Shown: piece by piece, positions 52,774-64,000 of the stretch
Numbering within the stretch: position 1 is the stretch's first letter
Layout of the letters: every line of letters starts with the position of its first letter
Assembly (NCBI GenBank): GCA_002099365.1
Contig: MSED01000007.1
Coordinates: forward strand, 186,001-250,000
Source: Phialophora verrucosa
Taxonomy: Eukaryota; Ascomycota; Eurotiomycetes; Chaetothyriales; Herpotrichiellaceae
Reading direction: 5' to 3'
Length of the DNA stretch: 64,000 bases
Position numbers and translations under genes: made by a program
Notes under the pieces: generated by a model
Told to the model about the DNA's origin: nothing
Databases searched by the model: none
The model's input: the letters and a program-made list of their open reading frames with translations, nothing else

Positions 52774-54914
52774 TGAAAGCTTTGCTCCATGGCACTCAGC
52801 ATCTCTGTGTTGAGGCCTCTACACCAGACCGTTTCTTTGGCAACATGTGTCCACTGGACAATCTGGTCGACAACGCAGGGACATCTCTGATCCTGACAAA
52901 GAGGTATCTACGCCCACTCCGCAATCTGGTCTCCAGATTCTGGGCATGCGTGGGGAGCGCGACCGCGGGCACGGTATCAGCCCCCGGGGGCAATATCGTG
53001 GCTGCAATGACTGGCTGCACCCGGCAAATGGGAAGCGTGGCAGGCTCAAAGCTGACACTGATGCGCCGTTGACACGCTATACGCGCCGCGAAATACCCTC
53101 CGTGGATCCGCTTCTCGGAAAAGCCCCCTCCAAGAGTTTTCAATAGGCGGCATGCCAGTTCTGCTCGAGCTTCGAAGATCCTGCCCGGAATCGTGCCCAA
53201 CATCGTCCGAACTCTCTGTAGAAGTAAAAGTGTCAATTGCATTTGTCATCGATAATCATCAGAGTGTTGTGAAATTATTAGTAGACGGATGTATGACTTA
53301 CTTTGCTCGGAGCGCTGGTTGGTTGTATCACATGACCAAATTCTGTCTCCCAGTGACTAGGAAGGTTTTCCGAAGGATTGTAATGACGCCGCCAAGACGT
53401 CAGGCGGCATACACGCGTTAGGACGCGCTCGTAATATTACCATACATAGGCCTCGGTGACTATAAAAGTCACGCGTCAATTCTGAACCCTTGATATTCAT
53501 CGTGTTCTCGCAATCGAGTCACATCCCAGGCTTCCACAGCTCCATCTGTTAAAGACTGGCTCCGACGTCGCGATCTGCCCTCTCCAGATCACTTGCTGTT
53601 CATGTCTCTGCGGCGGCTCGAAATTCCCGTTAGGGATAATATCGGAAATCAAATTTGACTGAAGCCTAGAAGGATTCCCACCTAATTCTCTACATTACTT
53701 CTTTCAGGACCGATTCCTGGCCATAACAGCTACCTCAATCACATGACTTCTACAAATTCTGGCGTTTGGCAAGGTACCGCTGATGTCTGGGTTAACTTTG
53801 TCTCTAGAATTGAAAGAGCTGTTGGGCTTCATTGATTTCGTCTTGGGTCCAACGAGACGCGGGACATTATTCCCATTCACAGACCGGAATGCTAATACAG
53901 CTTTCCGCTAGAACTTATTTATAACTGCGAGATCGCACCTCATTTCCGCGTTCGTGTGCCCTAGCCTTTTGAGACGGAAACTGAGCGACTGAAAGCAGGC
54001 CGCCAACACTGGGAGTAGCGCTGTGATCGCCCTTCCTATTTCATCGCACCCTATCGCAGATGGTCACCACCGCTGGCATGGGGAGGCTGTAGAGGACCAC
54101 TGCTACAAACGGAAGATCTGTGTGAGCCATCATACAGCCGGGCATAGGAAGGAGAAAGGAAGATCCCAACGAGGCTACCCGAGTGACCGATAATACATTC
54201 TCCTTCTGGGACTCTGAAGACGGAAGAGAACGTCCAGCCGGTACCAAGGTTGAACGGACTGGCTATGATGAACTATCGGGCCGGTGAGACCCTCTGCTTT
54301 GTCCTGGAAATGACTGCGTTGTGCAAAGAGCAGCGTGTATTCGCCCCAGGGGCCATGGCTAAGTGATTTGCGTTTGGCCAACACCGGCAGACAAGATGTT
54401 GCGAACTGGACGGTGACACGATGGCGAGTGTCTCACCGTTAGGGCTCAATACCTCCCAAACTGCTCCAGGTCCCGGATTGCAGCCTCGTGGGTATTTCTA
54501 CCAGAGTCAAACGGAGGCGAGATGTTTGATGACTCTGTTGGGTGACTTTCGCTTTCAGCACCACACATCTTTTGTGGTAGATACAATGACTCTGGCTCAT
54601 TTTGCTGCGGATTCGCAAGGCTTCCAGCCGCACTCTTCCTCGGACCCAAGGACCAGTCATCGTACGTTCTCCCATACGTTGGATCGGCCGGTCCTTGGTA
54701 CGGGCTCTAACCGGGACGGGACACCTTACTGGACAAGCACGAGCACATGCACATGCACATGCATTAGCAAGGTTCAAGGGCCTGTTACGCTATATGTATG
54801 TACTCACCGACCTCGTCCGATACTGTCACTGTCACTCCTCCTTGCTACTATTACCCTTCCGCCGTCGCCGTCGTGATACACCACTCTGTGAATAAAGCAT
54901 GCATTTCCGGTTCC
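52774..54914. other. long intergenic region, no gene I can support
   Basis: About 2.1 kb between divergent regulator genes. The part from 53,220 to 53,960 is A/T-richer with no open frame above 90 codons. Plus-strand frames at 54,421-54,876 overlap a (CACATG)n-like stretch at about 54,742-54,762 and are probably leader of the bZIP gene. An in-frame ATG at 54798 could start that gene further upstream. Confidence 0.4.
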
Positions 54915-55616
54915 ATGAACCCCTTCAGCCTCGACGAAAGGGACTTGCTTAATGTCACGGAGCGCATGCGACAGGCCCGGATCCCACAAATCAGCACCAC
55001 AACTCCCGCCACCGCCAATCCTGACCCCAATGTCCACGCCCATGCGCACCCTCAATACTTTGGCACGCGCCCGTTATCAATATCACCACCCCCACCACTA
55101 CACCCGGCACCCAACATCACGACCGTCAATACCAACAGTCGTTTCTACCCGGACCTCCAGGCTAGAACCCCGGCTCACGGCTATGCTCACCAACACATCC
55201 CGGAGGGATTAAGCCCGGATATCTTCCCGACGAGCCCGTACGAAGCTGCCGAAGTGGCCGCAAAGGAGGAGCGACGGCGACGAAACACCGCTGCCAGTGC
55301 GCGCTTCCGGCAGAAAAAAAGGCAGAAGGAAGAGGCCCTGGAGCATCGGATGGCAAGTGTACAGGAACGGAACGCCGAGCTCGAGGAACGGGTCAATCAG
55401 CTGGAGTTGGAGAACAAGTGGCTCAAGGAATTGGTCACGGAGAAGAACCGAAGGCCGTCAAGCAACTACGGGGACGAACCGCCACAGGGCGAGCGTGAAC
55501 ATGACCATGAACGTGCACATCGGCGATCGAGTAGTGGACGGGCTGCTAACGGGTTGGGCGGGAGGAGCGTGAGGAGCATGACGAGCGCGACGGATGATGG
55601 CGAGTCAAGCCAGTAA
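54915..55616 (+). CDS. bZIP transcription factor, CYS-3/MetR-like
   Basis: 233 residues from the ATG at 54915 (MNPFSLDERDLLNV); an in-frame ATG at 54798 would add 39 leader-like residues. The N-terminal half is Pro/His/Thr-rich (PHAHPQ, SPPPPLHP). The basic region, about residues 115-138, is EERRRRNTAASARFRQKKRQ with the bZIP signature N-x7-R (NTAASARFR). The leucine zipper has heptads at about L142, V149, L156, L163 and L170 (ending LELENKWLKELVTEKN). The NTAASARFR core together with an ENKWLK.LVTEKN end is the pattern I associate with CYS-3/MetR, the activators of sulfur-assimilation and sulfatase genes. An arylsulfatase lies directly downstream on the same strand, which supports but does not prove that reading. 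A Gcn4- or Atf-type factor is the alternative. Confidence 0.85.
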   Translation: MNPFSLDERDLLNVTERMRQARIPQISTTTPATANPDPNVHAHAHPQYFGTRPLSISPPPPLHPAPNITTVNTNSRFYPDLQARTPAHGYAHQHIPEGLSPDIFPTSPYEAAEVAAKEERRRRNTAASARFRQKKRQKEEALEHRMASVQERNAELEERVNQLELENKWLKELVTEKNRRPSSNYGDEPPQGEREHDHERAHRRSSSGRAANGLGGRSVRSMTSATDDGESSQ

Positions 55617-56607
55617 AGGGAATGGGGAGGGAGTGGCAGGGAATGGGGTCATTGTCATTGTGGTTACGGAGCACCGGTTAGGTTTTGGGACTACAGAGCA
55701 CAGGGCACGGGGCACAGAGCACAGTAATTAACTAGGTCCAACATGATGCATGCATTCGTACAATTCACGGTCACTTGGTGACTTGTTTCCTTGCCTCTCG
55801 AGTCAGTACCAACGCCAATAGCTGTGCCTGTAACGCTGCCAAAGAACGACAAAGCGCTCCATTCTCCGTGCACAGAACGGTACGAGGAAGCCACATCGTC
55901 TTTCACCGCACCCTCGGCCCCCCATTGTTGCGTTCTTCTGCCATCTGATTGCGTGACTACGAACGCATCGCACGCTCTTATCCTGCATCCCACCGGCCTC
56001 CCAGCGGCCCAGATATGGATAAATGTGCAGATTGTTCAGCCAGGCCAACTGGCACGCAAGGAATCTTCATTATCAGCACCATTGGCTGCATCGCGCGGAC
56101 GGGGCGATATCGAGGCTGCGCTGCGCTGCAGCTTTCATGGGCACGTTGCTGACGATTGGAGGATCGTCTGTGATCACGCAATATCGTGGGACAGCACGCC
56201 ATTCTTGGAGGCAGGGGAGGCGAGGACGAAAAGGGGGCTGGCCTTGTCGCGGGTGGGGGGGTGTCTGGGGCGTTACTCATCCACTAGGCCCCCCTAGTCC
56301 TCGGTACAGTATGATGCCATAGTTGTGGGTGGCGGATATCTCCTCGACTTGCCTAGACCATCGCTGATCTGCTACGAGGTAACGTACACAGCAGAACTTG
56401 TAGTTGATGGTCCGTACGGAGTACGGTGAATGTAATTACTGAGCTTTCTTTGCACGTGCAGCTTCCTCCTCCAACGAACGAGGTACGCTGTTCTTCGTGC
56501 TTTCCATGCTCTCTCTCTGAAACACTTCGTACTCTGTATGCTTACGCTGTCGCATAAGTGCAGTACATCATCACGGTGGTTGATGTCAAGCACGGTGAGC
56601 AGACAAG
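55617..56607. other. intergenic region between the bZIP and sulfatase genes
   Basis: About 1 kb with no supportable gene; open frames on both strands overlap each other. Gly/CA-type short repeats (agagcacagggcacggggcacagagcac) occur at 55,694-55,722. A CYS-3-type site is listed separately at 56311. Confidence 0.45.
56311..56320. promoter_or_regulatory. candidate CYS-3/MetR binding site upstream of the sulfatase
   Basis: ATGATGCCAT fits the near-palindromic consensus ATGRYRYCAT described for Neurospora CYS-3, with no mismatch. It lies 288 bp upstream of the arylsulfatase ATG. The word is expected about once per 65 kb by chance, so one hit in this 1-kb promoter is suggestive only. Confidence 0.45.
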
Positions 56608-58699
56608 ATGTGGACGTCGTTGCTCGTCGCTGTTGCTATTGCTGTTGCTGGCGGGTTGGCTCGCGCGGACGTCGCTGGGGGTGTTGAGAACGATGTGCAA
56701 CGACCTCTTGAGTTTGACCCTGGGAGCAGATCGCGACCGAATATTGTCTTCATCTTGACGGATGATCAGGACCTTCACATGAATTCTCTGGCTTACATGC
56801 CGTACGTGAAGAAGCATCTGATTGACCAGGGCACGTTTTATCAGAGGCACTATTGCACGATAGCCCTGTGTTGTCCTTCGAGGGTGAGCCTGTGGACAGG
56901 AAGGGCCGCTCACAACACGAATGTCACAGATGTGAATCCTCCGTATGGTTAGTTGTGTTCGTTTGTTGGTCCCTTCCACGGTGGTTCTGTTTCGTGGTCA
57001 TCCCCCCCTATGACGGTCTCCTCCCTTCAAACCTCCTTATGGTAGCCCGTTCCCCAAATCTAGCATTGTATCCCTAATATGGCTATTAGGCGGCTATCCC
57101 AAGTTTATCAGCCAAGGATTCAACGAGGCGTGGCTTCCGGTATGGCTTCAGGACATTGGATACAACACCTACTACACCGGCAAACTGTTCAATGCTCATA
57201 GCTTGAAGACATACAACTCTCCGTTCGTCAACGGATTCACCGGTTCTGATTTCCTTCTCGATCCACATACCTATGAGTATCTGAATGCCAGCTTCCAGAG
57301 AAACCGAGACGCTCCCGTCAGCCATGAGGGCGAGTACTCTACCGACGTTCTAGCCAACAAAGCCTACGGCTTCCTCGAGGATGCAGTCGCCGAACGAAAG
57401 CCCTTCTTCCTGACCATCGCACCGAACGCTCCTCACAGCAACGTCAAATTTGAGGAAGGCTGGTTTAATGGCTCCGGCTCCGCACACAACATCGTCACGA
57501 CTCCGCCTATCCCAGCCGACAGGCACAAGGGCCTCTTTCATGACGCTCTTGTCCCACGTACGCCGGGTTTCAACCCAGACGAGGTGAGTTTGCCAGTGGC
57601 TGGGGAGACGTAACTAATTTCTAGAACAGCCTCATGGAGTTTCTTGGATCCGCAGCCTGCCCCAACAGACCCAGGCTAATGTCGACTTCAACGACGGGTT
57701 CTATAGAGACCGGCTACGAGCTCTCCAGGCCGTCGATGAGATAGTCGACGGTGTCATTGCTCGGTTGACCCAGTACGATATCCTGGATAATACGTACATT
57801 TTCTATTCCAGCGACAACGGATATCACATCGGCCAGCACCGTCTTCAGCCAGGCAAAGAATGTGGGTTTGAAGAGGACGTCAACGTCCCGCTGATAGTGC
57901 GCGGGCCGGGCGTAGCAAAGGGCAAAGTCGGCGACATAGTGACCTCTCATACTGATCTGGCACCGACATTCCTGTCCCTCACGGGTGGGGAGATACGATC
58001 TGATTTCGACGGCGTTGCCATTCCCTTGACTTCCAAGCAAATCGACGCTGCCGTCAACGTCCGTGGGGAGCATGTCAATATTGAATACTGGGGCTTCGCA
58101 CTCGCCGAGGGCCAGTATGGCCAAGCCATGTACTGGAACAACACGTACAAGGGCCTCCGGCTGATCGGCGACAACTACAACCTGTACTACAGTGTCTGGT
58201 GCAGCGGGGAGCATGAACTCTACGATCTCACGGTAAGTTGTCAGCGTCTCTTTCTCCGTGCGTTTGTCCGCACTGACGATCTCGCGTGTGTACATAGCGT
58301 GACCCCTACGAGACGCACAACCTGTACACCACCAATCATTCCTCCACCTTTACTTTCCCACCTCCGTCGGCATCTGGGAAACAACCCAGACACGCCGCGC
58401 TACGGCACCTGCTCTCTCGGCTCGATTCCCTCGTTATGGTGCTCAAGACGTGTAAAGCCCGGAGCTGTACTCATCCGTGGGAAGTCTTGCATCCCGCTGG
58501 CAATGTACATGATCTGCATGACGCTCTCAGCGTGCGGTACGACGACTTCTACGAGCTCCAGCAGGAGAGGGTCCAGTACGAGAAGTGCGAAAAGGGGTAT
58601 ATCCTTGAGAGCGAGGGTCCTCGTCACGTCAAGACATATTCTGATTCGGCCGATGGAGTCGGCATCAGAGGAGGCGCGCAGTGGAGCGAACTCGTGTAG
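56608..58699 (+). CDS. arylsulfatase-type sulfatase, secreted or extracytosolic
   Basis: Exons 56608-56947, 57090-57583, 57630-58232 and 58298-58699 (introns 142, 46 and 65 nt, GT-AG); 612 residues. Residues 1-20 form a signal peptide (MWTSLLVAVAIAVAGGLARA). Sulfatases hydrolyse sulfate esters using a formylglycine made from the Cys of C-x-P-S-R. Here CCPSRVSLWTGR begins at Cys88. Metal ligands lie in FILTDDQDLHMNS (Asp52-Asp53) and YSSDNGYHIGQHRL. The HGVSWIR and YYTGKLFN segments are also typical. Several N-glycosylation sites (NVT, NAS, NGS, NNT, NHS) suit an extracellular or periplasmic enzyme. The family releases sulfate from aryl or other sulfate esters when preferred sulfur is scarce. 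The upstream bZIP gene and CYS-3-like site fit sulfur control (inference). Confidence 0.94.
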
Positions 58700-59274
58700 A
58701 AGACAGGGAAGACTTGATGAGAGTCAATGCTGCATCAGTTCATAGTTGTTGGGAGTCCACCGCTAGTCCGGTGGCACTCGCTTGAGCGGATCCGGGACTC
58801 CTCTTGAAGTATTCTCTTCTGTCCTTCTCGCAAGGACACGCGACTCCAAGACATCGCATGTGTATTGTGTGCCTCGTCGCTCCCGCCACGCCACATGGCT
58901 GGAAATAGATTCACCACGCGATACAGAGCGGGCTTTGAATAGGCGCCAGGGAGGGACAGATCGGAGCCCAGAACATCTGCACGCTCCAAATGCAGGACCC
59001 TCGTGGTTTAGGTTGGCGTGTACTGGCACTGTGAAGGCGGCTCGAAATTTATGCCTCGTGCGTGCTCGCCCGGTCGACTTGCGTGATTGATGGACCGGTG
59101 GAGGGGGGAAGGGGGAGGGTGGAGGACGGACGGCGGTGAGCGCCGCTCTCTGGCCGTCTGGCTGGCGCTTTCCCGACTTGGGAGGGCACATGGCACCGTC
59201 GCCCTCTTCCTCACCGCGAGCCAAATTTGTCTTCTCGATCCCGCTTTGACTTTGAAACTCGGCGTTCGATTGCG
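58700..59274. other. promoter region of the MFS transporter gene
   Basis: 575 bp between the sulfatase stop and the next ATG. Overlapping minus-strand frames (58763-59446) are shadows. A G-rich, purine-biased stretch (ggaggggggaagggggaggg) lies at 59,099-59,119. No separate gene. Confidence 0.4.
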
Positions 59275-61319
59275 ATGGGTGATGCGGCCGTCGTCGACGA
59301 GAGAAGCGCTCTGCTGCCCAGTGACTATACAGGCTCGGATGATGACTTGGAGCGACGGCAATCCTACACCAGCTCGCTGAGACGCATCTCCTCCGCCAAC
59401 TTGCCCCCGTATCACGAGGACCACACGCCGGCCACTGACGAGCCATCTTCGGCGCTGACCATCTGGACCATCGTGCCGGTCTCGCTACTCGGTGTATTTG
59501 TCGCCAATCTCGATGGCAGTCTTATCATTGCCTCGAGCCAGGATATCGCATCCGAGTTCAACGCCTTGTCGAGCGCCTCGTGGCTGGTGACCAGCTTCGT
59601 GCTCGCTCTCTGTGCGAGCCAACCTCTGGTGAGAATTGCGGCCACCCTTCTCTTCTCAGTCCTAATCCGTTGCAAAAACAGTATGGAAAGCTGAGCGACA
59701 TCTTTGGCCGACGAAGTAACCTTACCGTCTCGTATATCTTCTTTGCAACTGGGTGTTTTCTCTGGTAAGTGTCATCGTTGTCCCTCAACGCTCTCACAAC
59801 ACTTGCTTAGGGGTTTGCAGTGGCATTAGTCAACGATACTGGCATGTTGTCGCCGGGCGTGCTATTTCCGGAGTCGGCGGAGCGGGCATGACGGCCTTGG
59901 TATCTATCATTATTGCTGGTATGTTTGATGGCAGTCTTCCAACCGGTCGCGCACACACCGTCGACTCACCCATACCTGTGCAGACGTGGTCCCCGTGAGA
60001 GAAGTTGCAAGCTGGAGGAGCTATGTCAACATTGCCGCCACGACGGGGAGAGCACTGGGCGGTCCTCTCGGGGGTGTTCTATGCGACACCATCGGCTGGC
60101 GATGGTGCTTCTACGGTCAAGTGCCTCCCACGATCGTCGGCCTTCTCCTCATCCTCTGGAAATTGCCCAACAGGACCGTCAAGACGAGCAAACCCGACGA
60201 CGACGTCCCCTTCAAGCAGAAGCTTGCGAGAGTAGACGTGCCTGGCGCTCTTGTTCTGATCGTCGCCATTGTCAGCTTTCTGCTCGCACTGGAGTTCGTC
60301 AACGAGGACCTCCCGATTGCCTACTGCGTCCTTCCGGGCGTTGTCTCGCTACTATGCCTCACTCTATTCTATGTCATCGAGAGACAATGGGCCAACGAAC
60401 CGATTCTGCCCATCGAGCTCTTCACCAGCCGCGACACCCTGACGGCGTATCTCCTCGGCGGCTTCCAAATGTCCGCCCAGTTCAGCCTCTTCTACTCAAT
60501 TCCCATCTACTTCCAGATCATCTCCGGCACAAACGTCGGCCAGGCCGGTCTGCGGCTCGTGCCAGCCGTTGTCGGCAACGCCTCTGCAGGTCTGCTGGCA
60601 GGATACACCATCTCAAAGACCGGTCGCTACAAACTTTTCACCGTCCTCGGCAACTTAGGAGGATGGCTTGGATATCTCTTGGTGCTCCTCCGCTGGCGAC
60701 GTGGTGCCGTCAACCCAGCAGAGATCCTCTACATTTTTCTAGGCGGCTTCGCCTCCGGCACGAACCAGTCCACCACTTTCATCCACCTAGCCGCCAACCT
60801 TGACGCGAGTAGGATGGCCGTCGCAGGCACGACCCTGTATCTCGTCCAGAATCTCTTCCTGCTCGTTGGGATTCAGCTCTCCACCGCACTATTGCACGCC
60901 AGGTTGCGGATCAGGCTCGACGAGGGACTAGAGGGCGTCAAGCATAAGAAAAGAGTTCGTCAGCTCCCGCCACTGCTCCTAATAGCCCAATATCCTGCAT
61001 TGACCTCCTTTCCCAAGCCGAGAAAAAAAGTATCAATCATCATCTAACCGCCCCGCGCCACCAGATCATCGACTCGGCCGTCTCGAGCGTCCGCTCCATC
61101 CGCACACTGCCCCCACAGATAAAAGCCGTCGTCATCCGCGCTTACCTCGACGGGCTGAGCTGTACATTTGGTAAGTCGATCAAGGAGGCACGAACCGGCT
61201 GGTTCAAACACAGACCACAGAGGAAACATTGCTGATGATCGGATCGGACAGCCATGTCCCTAGGCTTTGCGACGTTGGGGGTAATTGCCGCGCTGGTCCT
61301 GCGGGAACGAAAGCTATGA
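59275..61319 (+). CDS. MFS transporter, DHA2-type, Vba/Fnx1-like
   Basis: Six exons: 59275-59628, 59682-59764, 59821-59918, 59984-60954, 61065-61170 and 61252-61319, with introns of 53-110 nt; 559 residues. The donor of intron 4 (AGA-gttcgt) is weak. The N-terminus (MGDAAVVDERSALLPSDY) carries an acidic/Leu-Leu vacuolar-type sorting signal like that in Vba proteins. Major-facilitator landmarks: LDGSLIIASSQDIASEF, YGKLSDIFGRRSNL, GVGGAGMTALVSIIIAD and GGPLGGVLCDTIGWRWCFYG. About 14 membrane segments fit the DHA2 class. Relatives in yeasts move basic amino acids into the vacuole or confer resistance to drugs. The last two short exons restore the terminal helix (AMSLGFATLGVIAALVLRER). Confidence 0.9.
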
Positions 61320-62261
61320 TAGATGGGACACCTATGGGATGGGAGGTCGGAAGGCGCAAGGCGGTAGACAAAATTGAGTAGACGTAGAAAGAACTAGGAT
61401 GACAAAAGCGTGTAGCCCATAAATTAATCTATTCATCTAGTTTTGAAAAACCGGGATGAGATTTATCAATGTCTAGGAATCTATCTCGGTCACGGCACGG
61501 CACGACACGACGGGACCGGGCATGCATGTATAATAGTTTAGATTGAGCGATAGAGATCGGAAAGAAAGAAAGGAGGGAAGAAAAGGGGGGATAACTTTTC
61601 TGGTGTGAGCGAGGAGTAGCGGACAGTGAGAGGGTAAAGGGAGAGGATAAATAGGATATGATAGTCAGCTCGAGGCTATAGAATAGTAATAGCAACAGTA
61701 AGAGTATACTGCAGCACTACCGTCAGTCTAGTCAGTCTAGTATCTTAGGCAGACATCTACTATCTAAGGGAGGTCAAGCCAGGTTTAGGAGATTCAATAT
61801 CACCCAAGCGAAGTCAGTTCGAGTCATTTTAATGCAATTCGATTTGATTCGATTCAAGTCAAGTCAAGTGATATGACATGACATATAGTAACGCAAAATG
61901 ACACGTAGAAGTTAGTATAGATGAGGGAGCAGCCAGTTAAGCGTAGTCAGTCATCTTCATTCATCTTCATCTAAGATGGCAATCATGATGATGATCCGCT
62001 TGTAGTGATTTATATACTCACTCTATATACTCTAGTCTACTCTACCTACTCGACTCACCCTGCTCTGCTCTACCAATCTCCATGATACGGGATCTACCTA
62101 CCGTTTTTGATATCCCTCCCCCTCTCCTTCCTCGTGCCGTGTCTTGCTTAAGATCCACAAAGCCGCGCCCACTCAACAACTCGAACAGTGTATTTGATAC
62201 TGTAAGCTGTGACATGACATGACATGCTTTGAGTTCTTTGCAAGCAAATTCAAGGCTCTGC
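61320..62261. other. convergent intergenic region with short simple repeats
   Basis: About 940 bp between two convergent transporter genes, so both 3' UTRs lie here. A/T-richer, with small tandem words: cagtctagt repeated near 61,722-61,740, tcaagtcaagtcaagt near 61,854-61,869, tcatcttcattcatcttcat near 61,951-61,970 and gacatgacatgacatgc near 62,211-62,226. No gene recognised. Confidence 0.5.
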
Positions 62262-64000
62262 TCAATGAGCGAACCTGAAATCCAACCGCTTATTCCCCTT
62301 ATCGGTCGTCGTCCTCAGATACTCGAGCCTCTCCTCCCTCGACATGGAATACCAAATGGCATCGCGCTCGGCATTCTTGCGCACGTAGTAGATCTTAGAG
62401 GCGACGAAGGCGACCACATTCCACGCCAAGATGCCCAGCAGGACTTTATTCCCGCGGTAATAGTAGGGCTTGTCATCGTTGCGGTAGATCTGGGAGGAGA
62501 TGATGTTCGAGGCCTGCACGGACATGTTGTACAGCGAGGAGCCGACGGTGCGAGTGCGCACGGAGCCGGCGTTGCGGGACGTGAGTGCCACGAGGATGGC
62601 GTGCACGTAGGGGTAGCCGACGAGCAAGGTCGAGAGGACCCACTTGGACCAGTTGGAACCGTGGAAGTGTGGCGGCAGGGTGACCAGGGCCACGAGCAGC
62701 GGGAGACACCAAAACTGGCAGATCACGCCCAGCAGCAGGCGCGAGTTCCACCGCTCCGACACCCACGTCCAGAAGAGGAGTTGGAGGATGAACAGCGTGT
62801 ACGCGGGGATCGTGAGCAGGTTGGTCTCGAACGTGTCGAAGCCAAGGGCCTTGCAGGTGAGGGTGATGTATGCCTGTGGAGGTGTTGACGGGATCGTCCA
62901 CGTCAGGCCGATCAGGTAGATGGGCCACATGTCGTAGTCGGTCAAGGCTTCTTTGAAGAGCGTCCAGCTGAGGCCCTGGCGGTTGTGCATGGTCGATTTT
63001 CCGGGATCATCGCGCAGGATCCGGGTCACCATGATGGTCTCTTCACGCTCGGTGAACCAGCCGTTGCGGGGTCGCAGGAGGCCTTTGACACCGTGGCGGG
63101 CCGTTTGCGTCGGTGAGGCGGGTAGATACAGCCAGGTGAGGATGCCAATCAGGCCGGTGAGAGCGCCCTCGATGGCGAACAGGTAGCGCCAGCCTGCAAG
63201 GTTTAATTAGCATGCACTGATCCAACAGACATCGCAATACGGGCACGCTGACGGACGGCATGGTGTGGGGGAGGAAACGCGCGATCTTACCCTCCATTCC
63301 GTGATGGCCTCTCAAGTGGAGGATGCCGTACGCCAGGAATGCTCCAACAATCTGGGTGGACTGATAGGACGTCCAGAACCAGCTGAGCCGTTTGGGGAGT
63401 TCGCCGTTGGTGAAGAAATAGCTGAGGTACAGGATGGTGTCGGGGATAAAGCCACCCTCGATCATGCCGAGCAGGAACCGGCAGATGTAAAAGCTGGTCC
63501 TCCCCGACAAGGCAGCCTGAGACGCGGCGACCGCACTCCAGCAGACCATCTGGATGGGAATCCAAGTATCCGGTCCCACTTTCTTGCTGATGAGCTGCGA
63601 TGGAAGCTCGGCAAACAAGAACGAACAGTAAAAGATCGTCATTCCGTTGTTGTAGTCGTCGGTGTTCATGCCAAGATCCTCTGCGCCGTTGTTAGCATCT
63701 TGGAAAAGCTTGCCAACGGAACAAGGACATACTAAGCATGTTGTCAGACAGGGCTTGTGTGATATTGCCGCGATCGAGTTGCAGGGCGAAGAACATGATG
63801 CAAGCAGGTACTGCGATCAGCCAGTCCAACTATCGACATGGTCAGTCATGCTAAGGCAGGTATGGCGATTATTGCAACACCTACTCTTCGGACCAGTCTC
63901 TTCTCCTCTTCCGGTTCCCATGTGGCCGACGCATCGAAACGGTGAGAGCCTTCGAACTTGGCGATCGGCTTGTAGATTTCTGTGGCCTCGGGGGCTTCAA
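62262..64000 (-). CDS. MFS transporter, Dal5/anion-cation symporter type (5' end outside the window)
   Basis: Partial gene; the N-terminus lies beyond position 64000. Visible exons: 64000-63885, 63829-63733, 63680-63291 and 63193-62262, with introns of 55, 52 and 97 nt (GT-AG); about 511 residues are present. The first visible part (EATEIYKPIAKFEGSHRFDA, then WEPEEEKRLVRRLDWLIAVP) is the usual cytosolic N-terminus of Dal5/allantoate-permease relatives. Landmarks: LQLDRGNITQALSDNMLKDL in the first loop, GMTIFYCSFLFAELPSQLIS, RFLLGMIEGGFIPDTILYLS, WRYLFAIEGALTGLIGILTW, and the C-terminal half with VGYPYVHAILVALTSRNAGS and YRNDDKPYYYRGNK. Proteins of this class import organic anions such as allantoate, small peptides, vitamins or sulfonates. 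The substrate here is unknown, and proximity to the sulfatase and bZIP genes makes a sulfur compound worth testing. Confidence 0.9.

Noticed and set aside
44817..61319. Secondary-metabolite gene cluster
   Set aside because: Tailoring-type enzymes, regulators and transporters are present but no backbone synthase is in the window, so the label would be overreach.

Overview
The window reads as nuclear DNA of a filamentous ascomycete (Pezizomycotina). Genes carry short introns (about 45-160 nt, mostly GT-AG with CTGAC/CTAAC-like branch sites), lie on both strands without operons, and include typical fungal families: a NACHT-ankyrin STAND protein, Zn2Cys6 and bZIP regulators, DHA2 and Dal5-type MFS transporters, a PTS2 peroxisomal thiolase, a mitochondrial 2-oxoglutarate dehydrogenase and a BAS2-like small cysteine-module secreted protein. 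I cannot fix the genus from sequence alone. I found no tRNA, rRNA or intact transposon.

Left arm (1-18 kb): fast-evolving genes of unknown function. Three of them (minus 1200-3443, plus 5208-6959, minus 7855-9241) share an approximately 85-residue module, built around PNH(L/I)...L(D/N)xFIQ...WT, inside otherwise dissimilar low-complexity proteins. The third copy has one surplus nucleotide just before the module. Further unknown genes sit at 10454-11353 and 15763-17430, and a visibly broken minus-strand gene at about 13.3-14.7 kb. This is the part most likely to hold something undescribed.

Middle (18.8-37 kb): mostly conserved housekeeping genes. These are an aldo/keto reductase with a GC-AG intron, a large acidic protein whose stop codon lies in a 53-bp tandem repeat, peroxisomal 3-ketoacyl-CoA thiolase, a small putative mitochondrial membrane protein, an NRAMP metal transporter, a 1116-residue low-complexity protein, and 2-oxoglutarate dehydrogenase E1.

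Right arm (37-64 kb): accessory and environment-facing genes. A NACHT-ankyrin protein is followed by a secreted protein with three tandem six-cysteine modules, a 2-oxoglutarate/Fe(II) oxygenase, a Baeyer-Villiger monooxygenase with a decayed relic of another monooxygenase beside it, and a regulator with a C2HC finger plus a Zn2Cys6 cluster. Then come a CYS-3/MetR-like bZIP factor, an arylsulfatase with a perfect CYS-3-type site upstream, a Vba/Fnx1-like MFS transporter and a Dal5-like MFS transporter cut by the window edge. The bZIP-sulfatase-transporter stretch suggests a sulfur-scavenging neighbourhood (inference).

Exon boundaries were set by hand from splice consensus, reading-frame continuity and family motifs. 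All totals quoted for spliced genes keep the frame.
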